Counted from the first letter of the stretch, positions 1 through 5,392 are shown. The stretch is 5,418 nt of DNA from Candidatus Poribacteria bacterium (GCA_028818995.1 JAPPMR010000004.1:1-5418); one strand, 5' to 3'. Notes: a model not told the origin generated them from the sequence alone. Translations and numbers: made by a program.

Positions 1-92
1 GTTTTGTTGTTTTTCACAAATGTTCATATATGTCCGAGCGATCTCCGAATCGTGACGCGTTTGCAGTCGGGAATCCAAATCAAGAAATCAAC

Positions 93-173
93 GGTATGAA
101 TACCTTTTTGGTATTCCCCGGGTATGAATCATGGCGAATGCCATACGCGCATTCGTCTTTAGGCATTCCCCGG
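93..173. repeat. Two related hairpin-forming repeat units
   Basis: Two units each end in ATTCCCCGG (113-121 and 165-173). Unit 1 has a perfect 7-bp stem, GAATACC (98-104) and GGTATTC (110-116), around a five-T loop. Unit 2 has the same stem with one compensated pair, GAATGCC (136-142) and GGCATTC (162-168), around a 19-nt loop. The 3' arms are preceded by similar sequences, TTTTT in unit 1 and TCTTTA in unit 2. GGTATGAAT also occurs twice (93-101 and 121-129). The A-T to G-C exchange on both arms argues that the paired structure is selected or that the units are members of a dispersed palindromic repeat family. No T-tract follows either stem, so these do not look like intrinsic terminators. 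Function is unknown. Confidence 0.6.
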
Positions 174-285
174 AGTTCCCTCCGACATTTGAGATCGTCA
201 GGTATCGGAAAAATTGCGGAATTTAGACTTAAACAATGACGAATATGTGAAATATAAACATATTAAATGTTAACTATCACAACGC

Positions 286-320
286 GTTATTATTAGGAAG
301 GATATCATTTTTATAATAAC
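286..320. repeat. 8-bp AT-rich inverted repeat
   Basis: GTTATTAT (286-293) and ATAATAAC (313-320) are exact reverse complements separated by 19 nt. The spacer contains the restriction-like palindrome GATATC (301-306) and a purine-rich AGGAAGG (295-301, approximately) that is not followed by a start codon. It could be a regulatory or structural element, but an AT-rich 8-mer pair can occur by chance. Confidence 0.3.
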
Positions 321-390
321 CTTACAAGATCCATCACTCAATTCATGCTAAAAACTTTACACACCCCGAGTGATTTTTATTTTGTATCCC

Positions 391-419
391 TTGACACTAA
401 TCCCATTTTATAATATACT
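391..419 (+). promoter_or_regulatory. Sigma70-type promoter for the Uma2-family gene
   Basis: A perfect -35 hexamer TTGACA (391-396) is followed by a 17-nt spacer and a -10 hexamer TATACT (414-419) that matches TATAAT at five of six positions. Transcription would begin near 425-427, leaving a leader of about 42 nt before the ATG at 468. An alternative -10, TATAAT at 409-414, lies only 12 nt from the -35 and is badly spaced. The match is strong for housekeeping sigma factors, but the host's own consensus is unknown. Confidence 0.6.
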
Positions 420-444
420 TAAAACAATACGCAAAATACTTAAA
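415..444 (+). repeat. Direct repeat ATACTTAAA x2, possible operator
   Basis: The 9-mer ATACTTAAA occurs at 415-423 and 436-444, with start points 21 bp apart, which is two turns of B-DNA. The first copy overlaps the -10 element and the second lies in the untranslated leader. This geometry is what one expects of a site bound on one DNA face by a repressor with tandem half-sites. AT-richness makes chance possible. Confidence 0.35.
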
Positions 445-467
445 CCTTGATGCTGGGAGATGACACG

Positions 468-1187
468 ATGCAGAAAAAAATACAGTCTGCGCCGACAATA
501 GTCTATCCGGAATCGGACGGGAAGCCTATGGCAGAAACAGATGTTCACCGAAAATTGATGATGAATTTTATTCTCATGCTTGAAGACCATTTCAAAAGTG
601 ATAATGATGTTTATGTGTCTGGGAACCTTTTAATGTATTACGAAGAAGGAAACCCACGGAAGTCCATATCTCCTGATGTGTTTGTCGTTTTTGGGGTAGA
701 AAAGAAACTGCGGAACACCTATTTGACGTGGGCAGAGGCAAACACACCCGATTTTGTGCTGGAAGTTGCAAGTCCGGGGACTTTTAGTAATGATATGGGA
801 AAGAAAAAGGAACTCTATGCATCTGTACTTGAAGTAAAAGAATATTATATTTACGATCCGCTTGGTCAGATTGTACCGAGTTTTATCGGATTCCGGCTCA
901 CTGGTGCTGCATATCAAGAGATTGATTTTGTGAATGAACGTTTATCTTCGGATGTGTTAGGTTTGGAGTTGGGGGAACATGATGGTATATTAAGGCTCTA
1001 TAACCCCAACACAGGAAATTGGTTGCAAACACCACCTGAGCGTGCTGAAAAGGCTGAAGCACTCGCACAACAAGAAGTTACCGCACGACAAAACGCTGAA
1101 ATACGCGCTGAAAACGCTGAAGCAGAACTTGAGAAGGCTCTTGCAGAAATTGAACGTCTTCGCTCAATGAAAAATGACTCAATTTGA
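468..1187 (+). CDS. Uma2-family (DUF820) PD-(D/E)XK endonuclease-fold protein with coiled-coil tail
   Basis: A 239-residue protein of the Uma2 family, whose members share the restriction-endonuclease fold; their biological role is not established. The ATG at 468 was chosen because GGGAGA (455-460) sits 7 nt upstream. A TTG at 447 and an ATG at 450 are in frame but lack a ribosome site. The nuclease-like core covers about residues 20-180. Visible hallmarks are the Pro-Asp pair (P69-D70), Glu99 in the strand FVLEV followed by SPGT, lysines 112-114, Tyr117, and the motif EYYIYDP (125-131). These supply the Asp, Glu and Lys expected of an active PD-(D/E)XK site, so it appears intact. Residues 191-234 form an Ala/Glu/Arg-rich coiled coil, common in Uma2 proteins of some lineages, which probably mediates oligomerisation. 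The gene has its own promoter just upstream. It is likely cytoplasmic, with no signal peptide. Nuclease activity is inferred from the fold only. Confidence 0.92.
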   Translation: MQKKIQSAPTIVYPESDGKPMAETDVHRKLMMNFILMLEDHFKSDNDVYVSGNLLMYYEEGNPRKSISPDVFVVFGVEKKLRNTYLTWAEANTPDFVLEVASPGTFSNDMGKKKELYASVLEVKEYYIYDPLGQIVPSFIGFRLTGAAYQEIDFVNERLSSDVLGLELGEHDGILRLYNPNTGNWLQTPPERAEKAEALAQQEVTARQNAEIRAENAEAELEKALAEIERLRSMKNDSI

Positions 1188-1212
1188 GTTTTTACATAAT
1201 GTCAAAAAACTC
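1186..1212 (+). terminator. Weak hairpin after the Uma2 gene
   Basis: GAGTTTTT (1186-1193) pairs with AAAAACTC (1205-1212), and inside it ACA (1194-1196) can pair with TGT (1200-1202) around a three-base loop, leaving two unpaired bases. The structure begins in the stop codon. It is A-T rich, and the following bases are TCACCTTTTATC rather than a clean T-run, so termination would be inefficient at best. A shorter palindrome, ACTCA-ATT-TGAGT, ends just before the T-run at 1189-1193 and is an alternative rho-independent candidate. Confidence 0.25.
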
Positions 1213-1324
1213 TCACCTTTTATCTCTCCTATTTATTATCACTTCCTTATCCTTACCACACCTATTCGCAGTGTATCAACAGGAATTAGCAGATGGCACG
1301 ACAATTGAGAATGGTCAGACCTAA
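1199..1324 (+). CDS. Possible 41-residue ORF resembling a secretory signal peptide
   Basis: An ATG at 1199 opens a 41-codon frame ending in TAA at 1322-1324. It reads like a classical signal peptide: a short polar start with one lysine (MSKNSH), a hydrophobic run of about 17 residues from L7 to F23, and a plausible cleavage site after FA (residue 24), followed by a 17-residue polar tail. No convincing Shine-Dalgarno site precedes it; only a GAG lies 10 nt upstream. It overlaps the first 32 bases of the acetyltransferase gene in another frame. The DNA from about 1210 to 1267 is very pyrimidine-rich, and such DNA easily encodes Leu/Ser/Phe/Ile runs by chance. It could be a leader-type small protein, the surviving 5' end of a lost secreted-protein gene, or an accident. 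Confidence 0.22.
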   Translation: MSKNSHLLSLLFIITSLSLPHLFAVYQQELADGTTIENGQT

Positions 1325-1889
1325 TCTTGATAATTTACCGAAATTAGAACTCCCCGACGGTTACAGTTTGCGGAGTTATCAAGAAGGTGATGAGGAACAT
1401 TGGGCGAACATTATCAGTGATTCATTCGGTGGGAGGGAACGTACTGCAGAAGATACGCGTAATGAAATTACCGGACGAGACGTATTTGTGCCTGATGGAC
1501 TCTATTTCGTAACACATCAAGATATCCCTGTTGGCACTGCATGTGCATGGCGGCAATCCGTTGATGAAAAAGATGTCGGATACGTTCACATGGTTGGCGT
1601 TTTAGGTGAACATACAGGGCATAAACTCGGCAAATGGGTATCGCTTGCTGTTCTCTACTATTTTCGCGATCATGGATTTGCTTGTTCGATGCTCGACACA
1701 GACGATTTCCGCATTCCTGCCATCAAAACCTACCTAAATCTTGGATTTGTGCCTGTCTATGTTGACGACACTCAACCTGAGAGGTGGGAAAAGATATTGA
1801 AAAAATTAGAACTCCCACTTATGACCACACAGATTTCACAATTGCAAGTATCCCTTCCTACCGAATTGTGGGCAAAAGTATCGCGTTAG
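1293..1889 (+). CDS. GNAT-family N-acetyltransferase
   Basis: A 198-residue GCN5-related acetyltransferase, expected to move an acetyl group from acetyl-CoA to an amine; the substrate cannot be read from sequence. The start is supported by AGGA (1281-1284), 8 nt upstream. The N-terminal strand and helix appear at residues 23-45 (GYSLRSYQEGDEEHW), the central strands at about 69-103, and motif A at 98-121. There the strand VHMVGV leads into a CoA pyrophosphate loop EHTGHKLG (106-113) and a helix with SLAVL. The canonical loop is R/Q-x-x-G-x-G/A; here Gly109 and Gly113 remain, with Thr108 and Lys111 in place of the usual Arg and Gly. Motif B follows with the strand SMLDTDD and helix to TYLNLGF (146-152), a classic GNAT ending. 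About 30 extra residues close the protein. It is probably co-transcribed with the glycosyltransferase 6 bp downstream. It is soluble and cytoplasmic. Confidence 0.9.
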   Translation: MARQLRMVRPNLDNLPKLELPDGYSLRSYQEGDEEHWANIISDSFGGRERTAEDTRNEITGRDVFVPDGLYFVTHQDIPVGTACAWRQSVDEKDVGYVHMVGVLGEHTGHKLGKWVSLAVLYYFRDHGFACSMLDTDDFRIPAIKTYLNLGFVPVYVDDTQPERWEKILKKLELPLMTTQISQLQVSLPTELWAKVSR

Positions 1890-1895
1890 CGTCCA

Positions 1896-3512
1896 ATGAA
1901 ATTACCGATCGCACTAAGAAATAGCACATATTATCTCAATATATTGATAATGCCTGCTATTCTTGTAATCGGTTTTGGACTTCGTATTCTTGGCATAGGT
2001 GTGGGTCTACCTGATACACCTGATCCCCGCGAAACCCTAATAGCCCAAGACATCCTAAATCTCATCAATTTCACTGCCCCTCCAGAAATCTATAACTGGC
2101 CTGGAACAGCATGGTTCTATCTGATTGCACTGATAGGGAAAGTTCTTTCTATCTGCGGTTTGGATATGACCGAAGTACGTATTATCTGGTTAGCACGGTT
2201 TATAAATGTATTGTTGTCCACAAGCACGATATGGTTAACCTATTGTCTTGGAACACAGGTTTATAACAAACGGGTAGGACAGATTGCTGCAGGTTTCCTT
2301 GCAGTCGTGATGTTACATGCCACTAATGAATCGCGTTTCGCACTTGTTGATATTCCCGCCACCTTTTGTGTGACCTTATTCCTCTGGTTAACTACACGAA
2401 ATACTCATCTCACGCTACGATCTTGTCTATGGTTAGGTATTATCGCTGGAATCGGTATTGCGGTAAAGTTCCCAACCGTCTTTGTTGGTTTCTCTCTTTT
2501 GATTTTCATTAGGACAGAAAACTTTTACCGGAAGTTTGTCACGGTATTTGGTGTTGCTGCTATTATCTTTACACTAATTTGTCCGTATTGGCTTATTGAT
2601 CTGCTGTCATCAGAGTGGAATCATTTCTTTGATGACTTCTGGTATGAAACAGGACATTACCATAAGGGACACTTCGGACTATTCGCAACCGGGGATACGG
2701 GTTGGCTAAGTCGGTTTTTGTATTTATGGATACTCTTGAAGTGGGGGATGGGATTGCCACTTGCTTTACTGGTGAGTTTTTGTGTAATCTATACACTTGC
2801 TAAATCAATACTATCTTTGAGAAAATCTGCGACTACAAATCTACTTACTGATGAAGTAATACAGAAAGAATTAATGATATTGGCTTTTGTCATTCCATAT
2901 CTCCTGTTTATTGGGACGTTCAAGGTTTCATTTACGCGTCATTTGCTAATTCTTTATCCAACCCTTACAGTGCTTGGGACTATTTTTCTTGTCAAACTTG
3001 ACAAGCGGATTAGTATTTTCGTCGGAAGTGCGATTTGGTTGTATTCATTCGTTTACACTGCTGCATTTGCTTCTGTTATGCTATCTCAACCTACTACCCA
3101 GGAAGTATCAGAATGGGTATCAACGAATATACCACACGAGAGTTCAATTTCAAGCGCACCAGAGATTCTATTTGATTGGCTAATACCAGAATTGGATAGA
3201 GATATGGTGTATTCAGATGAGGAATCTGAATGGGCTTTAATAATCCAACCTAACAGGGAAGTCTTTAATAAATATGAACAGAATCCACAAGACTATGAAA
3301 AGGTTGATTGGTATCCCTTGGAAGAGATTGAAATTCAGGAGACACAGAGATTTTACGAAAGAATTTTCAGTGAGAGCAGCCACTATAAATTGCACAGGAC
3401 ATTCAAACGTAGTCCGCGCTTTTTAGGTATAGAAATCTCAGATAACGATGCGCCATTCCCAATGCGTGCATTGGTTCATCCAGAAATTCGTCTATATCGC
3501 CGTATTGAATAA
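1896..3512 (+). CDS. Polytopic GT39/ArnT-like glycosyltransferase (GT-C fold)
   Basis: A 538-residue integral membrane protein of the dolichyl-phosphate-mannose mannosyltransferase / ArnT superfamily, which transfers sugars from polyprenyl-phosphate donors on the outer side of the membrane. Residues 13-36 form the first membrane helix. They are followed by the loop PDTPDPRE (39-46), the expected place of the catalytic acidic pair, with Asp43 and Glu46 equivalent to the family's DE. NWPGTAWFYLIAL (67-79) fits the usual second-helix motif, and ESRFALVDIP (145-154, Asp152) matches the second conserved acidic loop. GIAVKFPTV (186-194) and a later FTRHLLILYPTL segment are also typical. I estimate 10 or more helices up to about residue 396. 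Residues 397-538 form a hydrophilic, presumably extracytoplasmic C-terminal domain starting with the family-typical EVSEWVSTNIP. No Shine-Dalgarno site precedes the ATG, which lies 6 bp after the acetyltransferase stop, so translational coupling is likely. Donor and acceptor are unknown. Confidence 0.88.
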   Translation: MKLPIALRNSTYYLNILIMPAILVIGFGLRILGIGVGLPDTPDPRETLIAQDILNLINFTAPPEIYNWPGTAWFYLIALIGKVLSICGLDMTEVRIIWLARFINVLLSTSTIWLTYCLGTQVYNKRVGQIAAGFLAVVMLHATNESRFALVDIPATFCVTLFLWLTTRNTHLTLRSCLWLGIIAGIGIAVKFPTVFVGFSLLIFIRTENFYRKFVTVFGVAAIIFTLICPYWLIDLLSSEWNHFFDDFWYETGHYHKGHFGLFATGDTGWLSRFLYLWILLKWGMGLPLALLVSFCVIYTLAKSILSLRKSATTNLLTDEVIQKELMILAFVIPYLLFIGTFKVSFTRHLLILYPTLTVLGTIFLVKLDKRISIFVGSAIWLYSFVYTAAFASVMLSQPTTQEVSEWVSTNIPHESSISSAPEILFDWLIPELDRDMVYSDEESEWALIIQPNREVFNKYEQNPQDYEKVDWYPLEEIEIQETQRFYERIFSESSHYKLHRTFKRSPRFLGIEISDNDAPFPMRALVHPEIRLYRRIE

Positions 3513-3545
3513 CGAAAACTATTGGGATAAAAAGCAAGATAGGAT
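3513..3545. other. 33-bp convergent intergenic gap
   Basis: The glycosyltransferase (plus) and the kinase (minus) end tail to tail here. I see no GC-rich stem with a T-run on either strand, so neither gene has an obvious intrinsic terminator in the gap. Transcripts may overlap or end by Rho or inside the opposing gene. Confidence 0.5.
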
Positions 3546-4214
3546 TTACATCAGAGGGGGAGAAAAGCACTTCTTCTGAATTGGAACTATCGCAGCTAAA
3601 ATTTGATGCAATACTTCAGCAGGAATACCATCAGCGTCAATAATCCTAACTGTCTCTTGAGGATAATAATCTATCATCGGCTCGGTTAGCTGTTTATAAA
3701 CATCCCATCGGTCGCGAACAACCAATTCGTCGGCATCGTCATGACGATTTTCTTTAAGTGCCCGTCCGCGTATACGTTCAAACATTACTTCTCGATCCTC
3801 ACAGACCATAAACAGAATCTTTATAACGTTGATATACGGAGATAGTAATTCGGCTTGCGCAATGCTGCGAGGGATACCGTCAAGAACAAGTAGGTCAGTT
3901 TCGGGATTATAAACCTTTTCTTCTATTTTAGACCAGACATACTCCTTCCATATTCTAATTGTCGCTTCGTCTGGAACAAACTTACCTTTTGTTGCATATT
4001 TATGAAAGAGTTGTCCGTATTCAGAATTTTCATCAAGTTCCCGTAACATATCCCCGCTTGAAATATGAAAAATTCCGGGAACATGTGATAGTAATTTTCC
4101 CTGTGTTCCTTTACCGACTCCTGGAGGACCAACCAGTAGAACAGATTGAAAACAGGGGCCCGTCTCCTCAAATAGCGGTTTGTCAGGGAATAGTAACTTC
4201 TTCTCCATTGTCAT
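3546..4214 (-). CDS. Adenylate-kinase-like nucleoside monophosphate kinase (short LID)
   Basis: A 222-residue kinase of the adenylate/UMP-CMP kinase family, phosphorylating a nucleoside monophosphate (probably AMP) with ATP in the cytoplasm. The P-loop is GPPGVGKGTQ (29-38). The NMP-binding region has SSGDMLR (52-58, Arg58), and DGIPRS (112-117, Arg116) matches the family's DGFPRT with Phe replaced by Ile. The LID is short: RIRGRALKENRHDDADE (147-163) runs directly to RDRWDVY (167-173), without the four-cysteine zinc domain or long LID insert. LID arginines 149, 151, 157 and 167/169 are present, so it should be active. About 22 residues precede the first strand, longer than in standard Adk. 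The ATG at 4214 is favoured because GAGGA (complement of 4225-4229) lies 10 nt upstream; the second in-frame ATG is 6 nt further in. It sits 87 bp after the isomerase gene on the same strand, not in the ribosomal-protein locus usual for adk, suggesting a second, specialised copy. Confidence 0.92.
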   Translation of the reverse strand: MTMEKKLLFPDKPLFEETGPCFQSVLLVGPPGVGKGTQGKLLSHVPGIFHISSGDMLRELDENSEYGQLFHKYATKGKFVPDEATIRIWKEYVWSKIEEKVYNPETDLLVLDGIPRSIAQAELLSPYINVIKILFMVCEDREVMFERIRGRALKENRHDDADELVVRDRWDVYKQLTEPMIDYYPQETVRIIDADGIPAEVLHQILAAIVPIQKKCFSPPLM

Positions 4215-4301
4215 GTTCGTTTTTTCCTCAATCGTCCAATAAATTTTGTGAGATGGGGTTGAGTTTATGCAAGGTAGGTGATATATCAGGGTGCTGGATA
4301 G
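4215..4301 (-). other. Intergenic gap between isomerase and kinase
   Basis: This 87-bp spacer separates two genes read in the same direction. It contains the kinase ribosome-binding site and a perfect 10-bp palindrome, TGATATATCA (4279-4288), just after the isomerase stop codon. I see no strong terminator and no well-spaced -35/-10 pair, so read-through from the isomerase promoter is the simplest model. Confidence 0.4.
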
Positions 4302-5345
4302 CTATACCCCGAGTAAGTGTTCAAGTATGTAAAAATCTAAACCTTCGTAATCTCTCGCTGTAATAAACTCCTGCTCCACTTTTCTGTCAAACGTCCGCAC
4401 CTTTTCAAGTAAGTTGAGAAACGTCTTGCGGCTACTCAATAAATGTTTTGTGGAAATTGCGCGCGGCTGTGTCCGCATTACTTTGACATCTAATCCTACA
4501 AATTCTCCATTTCTGCCGTACCCATTTTCTTCAAGCACTCGTACCTGATTAAATGCGCGACGTAAATTGGCTGAACCGAACGCTTTATCCTGATCAAATT
4601 TTAGCCCGTTCTGATCATTCAGATGCACACTCCAGAGTTTGTTATGATGAAGTGCATAACCCATTTCATCTGATGGTTCAAGACCCGCAAGTATAGCGTG
4701 CGCGCTTTCGATGAGTCCACCCACGCGATCAGGGTCTGTGCTTGCATAAGCTAAGCCAATTGCATGTCCAATCGTCGGGATATAAGCAATATCCATCGGC
4801 TCATTGGGTTTCGGTTCAATCAAAATCCGAATCTCAGGATCATAATCAAGCAAGACATTAATTGCATCCAGAATCTGACCGACAGCATCTGCTGAACTTT
4901 TTGTTTCACGGATATAAGTGCCTTCACGGGCAAGCCACAATACAAAATTTTTACATTCAAGTTCATTGGCAATATCAACACAACGTTTTGAACGTTCAAG
5001 AGCGTACTGCCTCTCTTTAACAGAATTTGAGGTAAAAGCCCCATCAATCGTCAAGGGTGATTCCCACAGTCGTGGTGCTATCACTTCAGCCGTCAAACCG
5101 TGGTTATCAATTTGTGTTTTCACACTTTTTGCGCGAGATATGAGCTGCGTATGCGTTTTTTCGTCAATATCAGGAACAACATCATCATCATGAAACTGGA
5201 TTCCAACAAAGCCGAGGTCTCGGTAAAATTCAACTTTTTCATCAAAACTGAACGACTCCCGCACAGGAGGTCCAAAAGGATCAGTCCCCTCGTGTATATT
5301 CCAAGGACCAAAAGAAAAACGATATTCTGTAAGCGAATTGGACAT
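4302..5345 (-). CDS. Xylose-isomerase-like TIM-barrel sugar isomerase with an altered metal ligand
   Basis: A 347-residue protein whose motifs line up along its length with class I (short) xylose isomerase, a metal-dependent aldose-ketose isomerase. In order: FGPW (Trp15), TDPFG (Phe24), GIQFHDDD (His52, Asp55, the ring-opening pair), FTSN, FVLWLAREG (Trp137), EPKPNEP (Glu177, Lys179), PTIGH, ESAH (Glu213, His216), VHLNDQNGLKFDQD (His241, Asp251, Asp253), GLDVKVMRT (Asp286) and a final LEHLLG. Every expected metal ligand is present except one: His241 occupies the position of the first-metal Asp (VHLND against the family's HIDLN). The part after Asp286 is about 61 residues, against about 100 in typical XylA. 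The ATG at 5345 is chosen because GGAG (complement of 5353-5356) lies 7 nt upstream; a TTG three bases earlier is only 4 nt from it. I am sure of the superfamily and of probable isomerase or epimerase chemistry, but not of xylose as substrate. Confidence 0.92.
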   Translation of the reverse strand: MSNSLTEYRFSFGPWNIHEGTDPFGPPVRESFSFDEKVEFYRDLGFVGIQFHDDDVVPDIDEKTHTQLISRAKSVKTQIDNHGLTAEVIAPRLWESPLTIDGAFTSNSVKERQYALERSKRCVDIANELECKNFVLWLAREGTYIRETKSSADAVGQILDAINVLLDYDPEIRILIEPKPNEPMDIAYIPTIGHAIGLAYASTDPDRVGGLIESAHAILAGLEPSDEMGYALHHNKLWSVHLNDQNGLKFDQDKAFGSANLRRAFNQVRVLEENGYGRNGEFVGLDVKVMRTQPRAISTKHLLSSRKTFLNLLEKVRTFDRKVEQEFITARDYEGLDFYILEHLLGV

Positions 5346-5352
5346 CAAATTA

Positions 5353-5356
5353 CTCC
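5353..5356 (-). promoter_or_regulatory. Ribosome-binding site of the isomerase gene
   Basis: On the minus strand GGAG is followed by 7 nt and then ATG (5345-5343). This spacing decides between the ATG and the TTG immediately before it. Confidence 0.6.
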
Positions 5357-5386
5357 GATGATAACTGGTTTGTGTGCGGCAACCCT

Positions 5387-5392
5387 ACTATA
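5387..5392 (-). promoter_or_regulatory. Possible -10 element upstream of the isomerase
   Basis: The minus strand reads TATAGT here, one mismatch from TATAAT, about 40 nt before the start codon. No TTGACA-like hexamer lies 16-18 nt further upstream inside the window, so this is a weak call based on one element and an AT-rich setting. Confidence 0.25.

Larger units (their letters stand above)
1..446. other. Non-coding leader region without a supported gene
   Basis: A frame open from 30 to 239 exists but has no Shine-Dalgarno site, starts inside an AT-rich stretch, and runs straight through the hairpin repeats, so it is not called. The other frames are interrupted. What the region holds is the paired hairpin repeats in the first half, an AT-rich inverted repeat around 286-320, and the promoter and direct repeats of the downstream Uma2 gene in the last 60 bases. 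The left edge may lie between two genes or contain the eroded end of one; nothing visible decides this. Confidence 0.55.

Noticed and set aside
1..27. Minus-strand ATG at 27-25 with nine open codons running off the left edge
   Set aside because: No well-spaced ribosome site or promoter, and too little sequence to judge whether a divergent gene starts here.
30..239. 69-codon open frame on the plus strand at the left edge
   Set aside because: It has no ribosome site and crosses both hairpin repeats, so its sequence is dictated by palindromes; no recognisable protein family.
193..273. Open 26-codon stretch, Lys/Asn/Asp rich, ending in TAA
   Set aside because: It begins right after an in-frame stop with no start codon. 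It could be an eroded gene end, but it is too short to support.
409..414. TATAAT as the -10 element
   Set aside because: A perfect hexamer but only 12 nt from TTGACA; TATACT at 414-419 with a 17-nt spacer fits better.
447..467. Upstream TTG (447) and ATG (450) starts for the Uma2 gene
   Set aside because: No purine-rich site precedes them, whereas GGGAGA is ideally placed for the ATG at 468.
630..917. Minus-strand 95-codon frame inside the Uma2 gene
   Set aside because: Antisense shadow of a well-recognised coding region; cysteine- and phenylalanine-rich with no family resemblance.
1200..1205. Minus-strand TTGACA in the gap after the Uma2 gene
   Set aside because: No -10-like hexamer at 16-18 nt, and no minus-strand gene lies downstream of it.
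3959..4363. Plus-strand 134-codon frame opposite the kinase and isomerase end
   Set aside because: Antisense shadow crossing two confident genes and their gap, with no ribosome site.
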